Shown: positions 16,282-24,623, numbered from the stretch's first letter. The stretch: 60,002 nt of DNA from JAKFDK01 sp036676195 (GCA_036676195.1 JAKFDK010000020.1:1-60002), one strand, 5' to 3'. The notes: generated by a model from the letters alone, not told the origin. Numbers and translations: made by a program.

Positions 16282-17461
16282 CGCTGCCCACCCCTTCCAG
16301 AATGGGCTGAATCTCCTCGTCGGTCAGATAGCAAGCGGGATCCGACTCCCAGGGATCACCGGTGGCATATTCGGCCCGGGCGCGCAGGTTACCGTTGCAC
16401 ACATTCAGGAACCGGCAGGTGCCGCAGCGTCCCTTCAGCAGGGACTGGCGGTCGCGCAACTGGGGCAGCAGCGGCGTGTCGGCGTCCCGCAGCCACTGGC
16501 TGAAGGGCTTCTGCCGGATGTTGCCGACGACGCGGTTGCGCCAGAACTGGTCCGGGGTGATGTCGCCGGTGGGGTCCACCGCCACGATGCCCACGCCGGA
16601 ACGGTTACCGGTGTTGCGCCGCAGCAGGTCCCACATCAGGGCGGCCCGCTCCGGGTCGCGCTGCAAGGTCCTCAGGTACAGGTAGGGGCCGTCGGCGTGG
16701 TTGTCCACTGTAAGGATCTCCCGGTGCAGCCCCCGGCGTTGGAAATCCTCGGTGCGTTCGGCAATGTAGTCCATCATCTGACGAATCCGCTCCGGCGGCA
16801 GGTCTTCCTTGGCCAGTTTCTTGCCCCGGCCGCTGTACGCCAGGTGGTAAATGCACAGGCGCGGGATCTCGGCGCTATCCATGATATCGAACAGCCGCGG
16901 CAGTTCGTCCACGTTCAGGGCGGTGACGGTGAAGCGCAGGCCTACCTTGAGCCCGGCCTCCTGGCAGTTGCGAATGCCCTGCAGGGTGGCTTCAAAAGCC
17001 CCGGTGACGCCGCGGAACTCGTCGTGCACCGCGGCGTCGGCCGCGTCCAGGCTGATGCCCACATAGCTGAGGTCCAGTTCCTTGAGCCGGCGCGCCATTT
17101 CGGGTGTGATCAGGGTGCCGTTGGTGGACAGAGTGGCCCGCATGCCCAACTGGCGGCAACGGGCGATCAGTTCGGGGGCATCCGGGCGCTTCAGCGGCTC
17201 ACCGCCGGAAAAGAGCACGACCGGCACCCCGGTGGACGCCAGGTCGTCCAGAAACGCCAGGCCTTCGGCGTGAGACAACTCACCCGGATAATCAATGTCC
17301 TGGGAAGACATGTAGCAGTGCTGGCACTTGAGGTTGCAGCGACGGGTGATATTCCAGACTACCACCGGCGCACCGGAGGGAGCCCGCCCGGGCCGGTTAC
17401 CATAACGCAACTCGCCGCCAGGCGAGGGCGCGCCGCAGAGCAGAGTTGAAATCTCAAGCAT
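16274..17461 (-). CDS. radical SAM/SPASM protein, AhbC/NirJ1-like (siroheme-derived heme pathway)
   Basis: A 395-residue protein. CNLKCQHC at about residues 42-49 binds the radical SAM cluster. GGEPL (about 90) and SLDAADAA follow, and a SPASM motif CGTCRFLNVC lies near 345. The N-terminus (LLCGAPSPGGELRYG) and IYHLAYSGRGKK match the NirJ1/AhbC group. AhbC removes acetate side chains from didecarboxysiroheme, and NirJ acts similarly for heme d1. The ATG at 17461 follows TAGGAGG. With the next gene it suggests an alternative (siroheme-dependent) heme or d1-like pathway. No other ahb/nir genes lie in this window. Confidence 0.85.
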   Translation of the reverse strand: MLEISTLLCGAPSPGGELRYGNRPGRAPSGAPVVVWNITRRCNLKCQHCYMSSQDIDYPGELSHAEGLAFLDDLASTGVPVVLFSGGEPLKRPDAPELIARCRQLGMRATLSTNGTLITPEMARRLKELDLSYVGISLDAADAAVHDEFRGVTGAFEATLQGIRNCQEAGLKVGLRFTVTALNVDELPRLFDIMDSAEIPRLCIYHLAYSGRGKKLAKEDLPPERIRQMMDYIAERTEDFQRRGLHREILTVDNHADGPYLYLRTLQRDPERAALMWDLLRRNTGNRSGVGIVAVDPTGDITPDQFWRNRVVGNIRQKPFSQWLRDADTPLLPQLRDRQSLLKGRCGTCRFLNVCNGNLRARAEYATGDPWESDPACYLTDEEIQPILEGVGSGD

Positions 17462-17557
17462 TCAGGTAACGCCTCCTATACAGGCCCATGCCGTCACTAT
17501 ACAGGTTTCGGGCGTTGTTGACCAGTGAGCCAGGTCACGTTCTGTATCACAAGAAAA

Positions 17558-17590
17558 CAGAGCCCCCCACAAGTGGCGCGGAGAGCTCTG
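17558..17590 (-). terminator. Rho-independent terminator after uspA-like gene
   Basis: An 11-bp stem (with two G-U pairs) and an 11-base loop, followed on the minus strand by TTTTC. It lies 37 bases downstream of the universal stress protein gene. Confidence 0.75.
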
Positions 17591-17626
17591 CTTTTCCAGT
17601 CGTGGCCGGGTGCGCAAGCCAGCGCT

Positions 17627-18067
17627 CTAGCGAACTACCAGCACCGGGCAGGGCGACGTATGCAGCACCCGCTGGGAGACGCTGCCCAACAGAATCTCCT
17701 TGACCGGCGCCAGACCGCGGCTGCCAACAACCACCAGATCATATTGTTCCATCCGGGCCAGGTCGACGATTTCCTCGGCCGGTTCGCCTACCTGAACCTC
17801 TGACCTGACCTGTTCTGCCGGCAGCCCAAGGGCGCTGGCGGTGGCGGCAAGCACCGGCTCGGCAGCCCGCCGCATCATCACGTCCAGCGGAATCTCAGGG
17901 AGTACTTTGTGTCCGTCCGCATCGGTCATCTGCAGGTCCCGAGGCACGTGGGCCACGTACAGTATGGTGACTTCGGCCGTGGGCATGGCGCCAAGGAAAT
18001 CCCCCAGCACCCGTGCCGCCCGCAGGCTGTTGTCAGATCCATCGGAGGCCAGGAGTACCTTTTTCAT
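17627..18067 (-). CDS. universal stress protein UspA family
   Basis: A 146-residue protein with the Usp fold. It has an N-terminal KKVLLASDGS strand-loop and a C-terminal ATP-binding motif G-x2-G-x9-G-S (residues about 118-132, GSRGLAPVKEILLGS). The ATG at 18067 has GGGGGGAAC upstream. An in-frame extension to 18190 has no ribosome site and atypical sequence. Members bind ATP and are induced by starvation or oxidative stress. It is a single-gene unit with its own terminator. Confidence 0.92.
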   Translation of the reverse strand: MKKVLLASDGSDNSLRAARVLGDFLGAMPTAEVTILYVAHVPRDLQMTDADGHKVLPEIPLDVMMRRAAEPVLAATASALGLPAEQVRSEVQVGEPAEEIVDLARMEQYDLVVVGSRGLAPVKEILLGSVSQRVLHTSPCPVLVVR

Positions 18068-18301
18068 CGTAGTCAGTTCCCCCCACTGGCCAAAAGCCGC
18101 CCGGGTACGGCCAGGTTCTGTGCAAACGCCCGCACACAGCCAGGGGCCGGTCAGGCGTCCGGGCCGCAGCGGCACGCCAAGACCAGCCATCTGTTTCTAT
18201 GCTGATCGTAGTCCTGGAGCGGGTAGACCTACCATTAGCTGAAGGTTTAGTTTGGTATAGACTTTTGTACCAGGAAGCGTTCGCAGGTCTACCGGCGCCA
18301 T

Positions 18302-18739
18302 TCAGGAACCATGATGCCGGCTGAGCAATGCGGTCAGGGCGGCGGTGAACGCCTGGTCATCGGCAGGGGTCCGCCGGGGCGGACCGGGCAGGCGCACGCC
18401 GCCACGGCGCAACCGGGCGGAAAGAGCGCGCTGGGCCAGTCTCCCCTCCATCTCGTCGGCCTGAAATACGTGCCCCCACGGGCTGAGGGCGTGGGCGCCC
18501 TTGGCCAGGGCCAGTGCCGCCAGGCCCCAGTCTTGCGTCACCACCACGTCGCCCCGGGTGGTGCGGTTGATCAGGGCCAGGTCGGCGGCCTCGGGCTCCG
18601 GCCCGACCATCACGTGGTGTTCGCCGCCGATGTCGTGGCGAAAGGATGCCACCGTCACCACCCGGACGTCGCTGGCGGCACAGACCCGGCGGATGATCTC
18701 CAGGACCGGACAGGCATCGGCATCGACCAGAACCTGCAT
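18302..18739 (-). CDS. DUF188 (YaiI/YqxD) family protein
   Basis: A 145-residue PIN-like protein of the UPF0178 group. It begins MQVLVDADACP and carries the acidic segments DLALINRTTRGDVVVTQDWG typical of the family. The fold resembles PIN nucleases, but no activity is established. The ATG at 18739 has AGAGGGGTGA upstream; a start at 18772 lacks one. It precedes the usp gene on the same strand after a spacer that contains an 8-bp inverted repeat (18223-18230 with 18285-18292). Confidence 0.92.
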   Translation of the reverse strand: MQVLVDADACPVLEIIRRVCAASDVRVVTVASFRHDIGGEHHVMVGPEPEAADLALINRTTRGDVVVTQDWGLAALALAKGAHALSPWGHVFQADEMEGRLAQRALSARLRRGGVRLPGPPRRTPADDQAFTAALTALLSRHHGS

Positions 18740-18877
18740 TGTGTCACCCCTCTGGCAGTATGCCCGGGTCAAGCCCCGGTTTGGCGGCGGCGGCGAGCGG
18801 GCACACTAGTCGTGCGTGTGCCGGGTTCTCGCCGTGCGGCCACCGCAGAAATACTTCCGGTTCTGAACACCATGTGC

Positions 18878-18883
18878 TAGAAT
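18878..18883 (+). promoter_or_regulatory. -10 element upstream of Mn riboswitch
   Basis: TAGAAT (5 of 6) lies 22 bases before the start of the riboswitch core. The -35 at 17-base spacing (TTCCGG) is poor, so an activator or a weak promoter is likely. Confidence 0.4.
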
Positions 18884-18904
18884 GAGCAGTAGATTTCCAT
18901 ATGC

Positions 18905-19045
18905 GTAAGGGGAGTAGCCTACCGGCCCCAGGGCCGGTTGGTGGAGTCGTCACCACGGTGTAATGCCCGGCTCCACCGGTCTGCACAGACACGGCAAGAC
19001 CTTGCGGTTCCGTCACCGGAACTGTGGGTCAGGCGCGTGTTTTTT
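18905..19045 (+). ncRNA. yybP-ykoY manganese riboswitch
   Basis: The conserved core words of this Mn2+-sensing leader are present in order: GGGGAGTAGC (18909-18918), AGTCGTCA (18945-18952) and CAAGACC (18995-19001), with paired arms between them. After the core a hairpin forms at about 19006-19025, and a run of seven T (19041-19047) follows some 10 bases past the outer stem, so a transcription-termination switch is possible. It leads into the TerC gene, a known target class of this riboswitch. Confidence 0.85.
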
Positions 19046-19197
19046 TGGTTTTGATTTGATATGAAAGGGTGCATGAGATGTGTGGTGTTCACACAAGTAT
19101 GGCTCTGAAGTGGGATTAGCATGAACCACCAGACGCTATCTTCCGCCCGGAAACTATTGGCAACAAAAAGATCGTCTTTTAAAGAGGAGTTTGATCC

Positions 19198-20127
19198 ATG
19201 CACCTCGGTGAACTGATTGCCTTTGGTGCCTTTGTGTTGTTCGCAACCTGGTTGGACCTCTACGTCCTCCACAAGGACGATCACGACATATCCATCAAGG
19301 AAGCCACCCTCACGTCCGTCGCCTGGGTCGGGGTGGCGCTTCTCTTCAGTGGGTATGTGTTCTGGCAGTACGGTACCGACCTTTGGATGCAGTTCCTCAC
19401 CGGGTATACCTTGGAAAAGGCCCTCTCGGTGGACAACATTTTTGTGATCGCGATGATCTTCGAGGCGTTTAAGGTCCGCGGCGGGCTTCAGCACAGGGCC
19501 CTCGCCTGGGGCGTCGTGGGTGCTGTCATCATGCGGGCCGTGCTCATCCTGGTCGGTGTTGAACTCGTCGAACGCTTCAATTGGCTCCTCCCCGTGTTCG
19601 GCGCCTTCCTCCTGTTCACCGGCGTGAAGATGCTCCTCGCCAAGGATGAGGAGGAAGCTGCGGTGGAGGACTCGGTCTTTTACCGCTGGGCCAGCAAGAT
19701 CATGCCGATTTACCCGAGTTTTGACCGGAACAAGCTCATCACCGTACAGAATGGCAAGCGCATGCTGACCCTGCTGGGCATCAGCATTGTGATGGTCGAA
19801 GGAACCGATCTCTTGTTCGCGTTGGATTCGATCCCTGCCGTCATGGGGGTCTCGTCCGATTATTTTATCATTTTAACCTCGAACGTCTTTGCTATCCTGG
19901 GTCTGCGGGCTTTGTATTTCCTGCTCGCCGGCATCCTGCACAAGTTCCGGTATCTGAAGGTTGGCCTGGCGCTCGTTCTCGGCTTTATCGGTCTGAAGAT
20001 GATCGGCATGATGTTCCACTTCCATGTGGAGACCTGGTTCTCGCTCGCCATTGTGCTGGGTGTCATCGCCGTTTCCGTGATCGCCTCTCTGGTCATTCCC
20101 GAGGCCAAACCGCAGCGGGGAGACTAG
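19198..20127 (+). CDS. TerC/Alx family membrane protein, probable Mn2+ exporter
   Basis: A 309-residue integral membrane protein with eight or nine helices. TerC hallmarks are present: the acidic membrane residues in EKALSVDNIFVIAMIF (about 75-92) and the second acidic helix VEGTDLLFALDSIPAV (about 200-216). The ATG at 19198 follows AAAGAGGAG. A yybP-ykoY riboswitch in its leader predicts induction by manganese. TerC relatives under this riboswitch export Mn2+ and help metallate secreted enzymes. It converges on the lipL-like gene with a 1-base gap and no terminator between. Confidence 0.93.
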   Translation: MHLGELIAFGAFVLFATWLDLYVLHKDDHDISIKEATLTSVAWVGVALLFSGYVFWQYGTDLWMQFLTGYTLEKALSVDNIFVIAMIFEAFKVRGGLQHRALAWGVVGAVIMRAVLILVGVELVERFNWLLPVFGAFLLFTGVKMLLAKDEEEAAVEDSVFYRWASKIMPIYPSFDRNKLITVQNGKRMLTLLGISIVMVEGTDLLFALDSIPAVMGVSSDYFIILTSNVFAILGLRALYFLLAGILHKFRYLKVGLALVLGFIGLKMIGMMFHFHVETWFSLAIVLGVIAVSVIASLVIPEAKPQRGD

Positions 20128-20128
20128 G

Positions 20129-20845
20129 TCAGAGGCGGCCGGCACAGTCCGGTTGGCCGAGACTGCCGGCCAGCCAGGCGGCGATCTCCGGAACCTGCAG
20201 GGGTCGCCCGGTCAGTTCAGCCAGTGAAGCCATTACCCCCGGGCGCACCCGGGGGTAGGCCGCGTTCGGATCGTCGCCTGCCGCCCGGGTGTAATAGTCC
20301 CGGGCCAGGACGGCCCGCTCGGCCCCGCTCCCCGTCACCAGCACAAAGGCGTGCACTCCGGTGGCCAGCCGTTTCCGCCGCTGGCTGACCCCGCAGAACT
20401 TGCGCCCGCCCACCGCCAGGTCACTGCCGCCGGGGCAGTAACTGCCGGCCACCTCGCCCGGGGTGATCACCAGGCCAAGGGGAGCCAGTGCCCGCCCGAT
20501 CAGCCGGTGCATGCGGTCAAACCCGGCGGCAATGTCCAGGCCGCCGTCCGGATAAATCAGGGTGGCATTCAGCACCCCGGCATCCAACGGGACCAGCGCA
20601 CCACCCGAATACCGCACCGCCACCGACCAGCCGGCGGTACGCAGGGCGGCCTGGGCGGCGGCGGACAGGGGCAGCCGGGCGTCCCGGTGGCCCAGCGCCA
20701 CTGCGCGGGCACAGCGCCAGAGCCGCAGAGTAGGCGGCATTTCGCCCCGTCCAACCGCTTCGGTCAGCGCCTCGTCGCGGGCAAATTGGGCCGCTGCGTC
20801 GTTGGGCTCGGTCAGGGTTGATTCGTCAAGTATCTGCCAGGTCAC
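20129..20845 (-). CDS. lipL: lipoyl/octanoyl amidotransferase, LipL-like
   Basis: A 238-residue member of the biotin/lipoate ligase fold. The RYSGG segment (near 75) and LNATLIYP correspond to the substrate-pocket loop. GSYCPGGSDLAVGGRKFCG (about 135-153) holds the likely catalytic cysteine, as in Bacillus LipL, followed by GVSQRR. LipL moves octanoyl or lipoyl groups from GcvH to 2-oxo-acid dehydrogenase E2 subunits. I start at GTG 20845, 9 bases after GAGGGAG, instead of at 20884. LipM has its cysteine elsewhere, so LipL is favoured. A terminator and a structured RNA candidate lie upstream. Confidence 0.8.
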   Translation of the reverse strand: MTWQILDESTLTEPNDAAAQFARDEALTEAVGRGEMPPTLRLWRCARAVALGHRDARLPLSAAAQAALRTAGWSVAVRYSGGALVPLDAGVLNATLIYPDGGLDIAAGFDRMHRLIGRALAPLGLVITPGEVAGSYCPGGSDLAVGGRKFCGVSQRRKRLATGVHAFVLVTGSGAERAVLARDYYTRAAGDDPNAAYPRVRPGVMASLAELTGRPLQVPEIAAWLAGSLGQPDCAGRL

Positions 20846-20928
20846 CGGGTCATCTCCCTCGCGGCGGGCAGCCGCACTGGTCAAAAAGCGGGTATAGCGC
20901 TATCTTACCGTACTCAAACCAGCAAAGC

Positions 20929-20963
20929 AAAAAAAGACTGCCCACGGTTTCTGCCGTGAGCAG
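20929..20963 (-). terminator. Rho-independent terminator upstream of lipL
   Basis: A 10-bp stem (one G-U) with a 6-base loop, followed on the minus strand by TCTTTTTTT. It lies 84-118 bases upstream of the lipL start on the same strand, so it either ends a small RNA or acts as an attenuator. Confidence 0.85.
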
Positions 20964-21108
20964 CGGCGCAGCCTATGCTGCCAGTGCGTTGAGGGGGTAA
21001 CAATGCGAAGTGTCCCGCACTCACATAATAGCTCTGTAAGGTTACAGGAGCGTAACACGGAGTTGAAGTTTTGGTGACTGGTATCGGAACTGTCTTTCTA
21101 TTTTGGCA
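20929..21108 (-). ncRNA. candidate structured RNA (6S-like) or lipL leader
   Basis: On the minus strand about 180 bases end in a strong terminator and contain no good reading frame. A long helix forms between CTATTATGTGAGTGCG and CGCACTGGCAGCATAG (13 of 16 pairs), capped by a 27-base loop. A small CTGTAACCTTACAG hairpin lies on its 5' side, and the first bases (AAAGAC) can pair with the last (GTCTTT). Size, closing stem, bulge hairpin and terminal stem resemble 6S RNA. It could equally be a cis-acting leader for lipL. The family is unproven. Confidence 0.4.
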
Positions 21109-21131
21109 GAGGGCCAATTTATATCTCAAGG

Positions 21132-21140
21132 TGATATAAT
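21132..21140 (+). promoter_or_regulatory. extended -10 promoter for marR
   Basis: TGATATAAT, a perfect TATAAT with the TGn extension, lies 44 bases upstream of the MarR start. A -35 is not obvious, as is usual for extended -10 promoters. Confidence 0.6.
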
Positions 21141-21183
21141 GCTCTGTGTTAAAATCAGGCAGGTCGTGAAAGGAGCGAAGTGA

Positions 21184-21618
21184 ATGCTTACAGCCTTACC
21201 CACCGTCGCCATCAATAAAGCAGACTTGGTCCAACTCGCTCAGTTCCGGACTGCGATTCGCCATTTTCTGCGCTTCAGTGAGTTGCGGGCACGTGCCGCC
21301 GGGATTACGCCGCAACAGCATCAGATGCTGCTGGCCGTCAAGGGCACTCCAGACCGCGACTGGGCCACCCCCGGCGAAATTGCCGAGTCCCTGCAAATTC
21401 GCCACAACGCCGCTGTCGGACTGGTCAAACGGGCCGAAGCGGCCGGCCTGGTGCTTCGGACGGCCCACCCGGCGGACCGCCGCTGCGTGAGCGTAACCCT
21501 GACCGAGCGGGGTAACGCCATTCTGGGTGAGCTTTCCGCCGAGCACAAGCGCGAACTGGAGCGAATTGCCCCCGCCCTCGCCGGGGTGCTGGGTCCCATC
21601 TGGATCCGTTCAAACTGA
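21184..21618 (+). CDS. MarR-family transcriptional regulator
   Basis: A 144-residue winged helix regulator. The DNA-binding part spans about 45-110 (TPQQHQMLLAVKG, PGEIAESLQIRHNAAVGLVKR, beta wing HPADRRCVSVTLTE). The ATG at 21184 has AAAGGAG 7 bases upstream. It is followed after 50 bases by a ClC-family channel on the same strand, which it may control. The ligand is unknown. Confidence 0.9.
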   Translation: MLTALPTVAINKADLVQLAQFRTAIRHFLRFSELRARAAGITPQQHQMLLAVKGTPDRDWATPGEIAESLQIRHNAAVGLVKRAEAAGLVLRTAHPADRRCVSVTLTERGNAILGELSAEHKRELERIAPALAGVLGPIWIRSN

Positions 21619-21668
21619 CGTGGCGCTGCCCTCCCCTTCATATGCAGCAGCAGGAGTGAAATCAGTCA

Positions 21669-22925
21669 ATGTCACCGGTATCCTTTCGTCGTGTCATCCC
21701 GTTGTCGGCCGCCCTGGGTGTCATGGTTGGCCTGTTCGGAGTCGCATTCTATGAGCTCTGGCACTATCTGCATGAACTGGTCTGGGCGCATTTCCCCGAC
21801 CCGATGCACCGCATCTGGATCAGCCCTCTGCTTGGGATGGGCATCGGTCTGATCATCTGGCGCCTCTGGGATCCAGGCACCATGGCGGATATTATCAATC
21901 ATTTTCATCATCGGGGCAAGTTGCCCGTCGCCGACAACAAGCCGATCGTCCCGCTCTCGCTGCTCGGGCTGGTGGGCGGCTCCAGTGCCGGTCCGGAGGG
22001 TGTCCTCACCCAGGTCTGCGGTTCCATGGGTTCCTGGCTGGCCAAACGGTTCGGCCACCCGGATCTCAGGCGCATTCTCACCCAGGCCGGGATGGGGGCC
22101 GGCTTCGGCGCCTTTCTCGGTGCGCCTGTCGGCGGCGCCCTGATCTGGCTGGAGATGCCGCACAAGAAGGGCCTGGAATATTACGAGTCGCTGGTGCCCA
22201 CCCTGACGACCAGTGCGGTCGGACACCTGGTTATGGCCGGCCTGCTGCACGTGAACCTGATGCCGACCTGGAGCATGGCACCTTACGTACCGGGGACTTT
22301 CGGCGATCTGGGTGCTGCCCTGGGCATCGGCGTGGTGGCCGGGCTGGCCGCGCTGGTCTATTCCTGGCTGTTCCGCTTCGTAGGCAAGGGCTTTGCCGTC
22401 CTGCCGGTACCAGTGTGGGTCAAGACGACGCTGGCCGGGCTGATCATTGGCGTTCTGGGTGCCTTCTTTCCGCTCACCTATTTCTACGGGCGCACCGAAC
22501 TGAACGCTCTGATCGCCGCCGACTTCACCCTGCCCGTTCTGCTGGCCATCCTGGCTGCCAAGATGCTGGCGGCTTCCGTAACCATCAAGGGTCACTGGCA
22601 GGGCGGCCTGATCATTCCGCATATGTTCATGGGGGCGGCCCTGGGTAAGGCCATCGCCCTGCTGGCACCGGGCATCAACCCCACCCTGGCTATCGTCACC
22701 GGCATGGCCGCTTTCAACGCCGCTGCCACTCACACGCCGCTGGCCTCGGCCCTGATCGTGGTTTCGCTGGCCGGTTTCGCCGGGACCGTGCCGGTCTTTC
22801 TGGCCAGCCTGGTGGGCTTTTTTATCGGTCAGCAGGTGGACCTGATCGCCAACAAGAGCCACCGCACGGTGCTGCCTTACCTGTACCCTGCCCCGGCCCA
22901 TGAAGCGGCCATTGCCGCCGACTGA
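21669..22925 (+). CDS. ClC-family chloride channel/antiporter
   Basis: A 418-residue membrane protein with ten or more helices. The anion-selectivity motifs are recognisable: GSSAGPEGVLTQ (about 98-109, where the classical G-K-E-G-P becomes G-P-E-G-V) and KGHWQGGLIIP (about 300-310). The proton-glutamate position of antiporters corresponds to the E in GPEG. It is shorter than typical ClC proteins and has no CBS domains. It may form an operon with the upstream MarR gene. Confidence 0.88.
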   Translation: MSPVSFRRVIPLSAALGVMVGLFGVAFYELWHYLHELVWAHFPDPMHRIWISPLLGMGIGLIIWRLWDPGTMADIINHFHHRGKLPVADNKPIVPLSLLGLVGGSSAGPEGVLTQVCGSMGSWLAKRFGHPDLRRILTQAGMGAGFGAFLGAPVGGALIWLEMPHKKGLEYYESLVPTLTTSAVGHLVMAGLLHVNLMPTWSMAPYVPGTFGDLGAALGIGVVAGLAALVYSWLFRFVGKGFAVLPVPVWVKTTLAGLIIGVLGAFFPLTYFYGRTELNALIAADFTLPVLLAILAAKMLAASVTIKGHWQGGLIIPHMFMGAALGKAIALLAPGINPTLAIVTGMAAFNAAATHTPLASALIVVSLAGFAGTVPVFLASLVGFFIGQQVDLIANKSHRTVLPYLYPAPAHEAAIAAD

Positions 22926-22958
22926 GCGTGCTGCCCGCCCCGGCCCCTGTACACGCGC

Positions 22959-22985
22959 AGGCCCGGCCACCTGTTGGCCGGGCCT
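22959..22985. terminator. hairpin between convergent genes
   Basis: A perfect 11-bp GC-rich stem (22959-22969 with 22975-22985) with a 5-base loop, between the ClC gene and the convergent copper-amine-oxidase-domain gene. It lacks a U-tract. Confidence 0.6.
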
Positions 22986-22993
22986 GCCGGTAT

Positions 22994-24169
22994 TTAACGC
23001 TGCGGCTGCTCCTGCGGCTGCTCCTGCGGTTGCTCCTGCGGCTGCTCCTGCGGTTGCTCCTGCGGTTGCTCCTGCGGCTGCGGCAGGTCGGCGGGCCAGA
23101 CAATGGGCTGCGTGTTCTCCTGCACGTCCAGCTCCTGGCGCAGGATCAACCGCATGGTCAGTTGCAATTGCTGCTCCGTAACCGTTATCAGCACCGAGGC
23201 ATCCTGGACCGATTGGATCATCTGGCCGGTGGCCGCATCCAGGGTGATGGTGGCCGAAAGGTTTTCCCAGGTCATGGTCATCCGGACCGTGGCGTCCTTG
23301 GGCATCATCTGCTGCAACACCGGATCGAAGATGGCTTGCATAGCGGCGGCATCAAAGGTCACCACCACATCCTGCTGCTTCTGGCCGCCGACGGTGCGGC
23401 TGGCCCCCAGGTGGGCGCCGCGGACCAATTCAGGCGTCAGCGTGCTCGCTTCGGCCTGGGCCTGCAGGGATTCCAGCACTGCCTGGAACTGCGGAACCGC
23501 CTGCCATGGCTGGTCGCCGTTCTTCACGAACGCCCGGCCAGCCTGGATGACGATCAGGCTGGTGACGCTGCCGCCGGGAAGTTGCGGGCTCTCCATGATG
23601 GTGGTGCCCAGGGCCTCCTCCCCCCGCATCTGCAGGTGGGTGACCGAGTGCACGGGCTGCGGCTTTCCCGCGGGGCCCGGCAGTTCCACGGTCACCTGCT
23701 GGTCAATCCGCATGTCAGCCGCCACCGGACCGGCCTTGTCGCTCTTTTCCAGCAATGCCATGGCCCGGGGGTCCTTCAGGTCGGGGTGGTTGATGGTCAG
23801 GGCATCGCCGTACAGGGTGAGCAGTAAGCCGGCCGGCACCAGGAGCCGGTTGTCCTGCAGGACGACTGGGCCGGGCAGCGCCACTTCACGGCCGTTCACC
23901 ACCGCCGCCGACTGGCCAACGGTTAAGCGCACGCTGGTTTGACCGGCCTGAACGGTGGCCACTCCCTGGTCCCACGCGACCTGGCCGCCCAGGGCTTCGG
24001 CCACCGCTCGCACTGGCACCAGCAGGACGCCGTCCACCACCGTGGGCGCGGTGTCAAAGGTAACAGGGTTGCCACCGGCCAAAACGTGATTCCCCTCGCC
24101 GGCCAGCACAACCGGGACTGTGGACAGGACCAGGGCCAGGGTCAGGAGCCAAGCTGCCACATGGCGCAT
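22994..24169 (-). CDS. secreted copper-amine-oxidase N-terminal-domain protein with QPQE tail
   Basis: A 391-residue exported protein. The signal peptide covers about residues 1-24 (VAAWLLTLALVLSTVPVVLA). It is followed by a copper amine oxidase N-terminal-like domain (about 25-130, with VVDGVLLVPVRAVAEALGG and LPGPVVLQDNRLLVPAG), a repeated beta module common in secreted Bacillota proteins. Residues 140-360 look like a lipoprotein-LolA-type beta fold that I cannot name firmly. The tail has seven QPQE repeats. ATG 24169 follows AGGAGG at 8 bases. It has no enzymatic oxidase domain. Confidence 0.82.
   Translation of the reverse strand: MRHVAAWLLTLALVLSTVPVVLAGEGNHVLAGGNPVTFDTAPTVVDGVLLVPVRAVAEALGGQVAWDQGVATVQAGQTSVRLTVGQSAAVVNGREVALPGPVVLQDNRLLVPAGLLLTLYGDALTINHPDLKDPRAMALLEKSDKAGPVAADMRIDQQVTVELPGPAGKPQPVHSVTHLQMRGEEALGTTIMESPQLPGGSVTSLIVIQAGRAFVKNGDQPWQAVPQFQAVLESLQAQAEASTLTPELVRGAHLGASRTVGGQKQQDVVVTFDAAAMQAIFDPVLQQMMPKDATVRMTMTWENLSATITLDAATGQMIQSVQDASVLITVTEQQLQLTMRLILRQELDVQENTQPIVWPADLPQPQEQPQEQPQEQPQEQPQEQPQEQPQR
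23004..23087. repeat. seven 12-bp coding repeats
   Basis: Near-identical GGCTGCTCCTGC units (C/T variants at one position) encode the QPQE tail on the minus strand. Copy number is likely to vary by slippage. Confidence 0.85.
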
Positions 24170-24356
24170 TGCACGAAACCTCCTGGACGCCAAATTTCTT
24201 CGCTTCTCTGCCCACTCTTCATACTAAAGCAACTCGGCTCTCTGTCCAATAGTTAACTGTAAAATAATTTATTTCGCAACTACCAGTATATAAGCAAATG
24301 AAAACAAATGCGTAACCACCCCTGGGCTGCATTGGGGCAGGTACTGCTTTGCCTAA

Positions 24357-24569
24357 ATGGACCTGTGGCTCAGGATCTCCATGGTGGGCGTGCTCGCCGT
24401 ACTTGCGTTTCGCTACTCAGGTGCTTCTGTAGGCTGGTTCCTTACGCCAATTGTCATTACCGGCTTTTTGAATGCAACAGTCATTACCATAACGAAGAAT
24501 CCTATGGATACGACAAGCTGGCGGGTAGGTTGGCTGGTGAACTTCTGGTTCCCCTCCGATTTTGCCTAA
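24357..24569 (+). CDS. small membrane protein
   Basis: A 70-residue protein with two hydrophobic segments (about 4-22 and 27-46) and a tryptophan-rich C-terminus (SWRVGWLVNFWFPSDF). The ribosome site is weak. A long perfect terminator begins at its stop codon, which supports a real transcript ending here. The region is more AT-rich than its neighbours. I do not recognise the family. Confidence 0.5.
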   Translation: MDLWLRISMVGVLAVLAFRYSGASVGWFLTPIVITGFLNATVITITKNPMDTTSWRVGWLVNFWFPSDFA

Positions 24570-24623
24570 ACGTCCGGTTTTGCCCACCCTGTAGCGGGAG
24601 CCAGTGGGCAAAACCGGACGTTT
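24568..24623. terminator. 20-bp perfect hairpin terminator
   Basis: Arms 24568-24587 and 24604-24623 pair perfectly around a 16-base loop, with T runs at both outer edges. The left arm overlaps the stop codon of the small membrane gene. Confidence 0.88.

Noticed and set aside
21672..22970. 432-residue minus-strand open frame
   Set aside because: Antisense to the ClC gene, glutamine/glycine/histidine-rich shadow composition, no domain.
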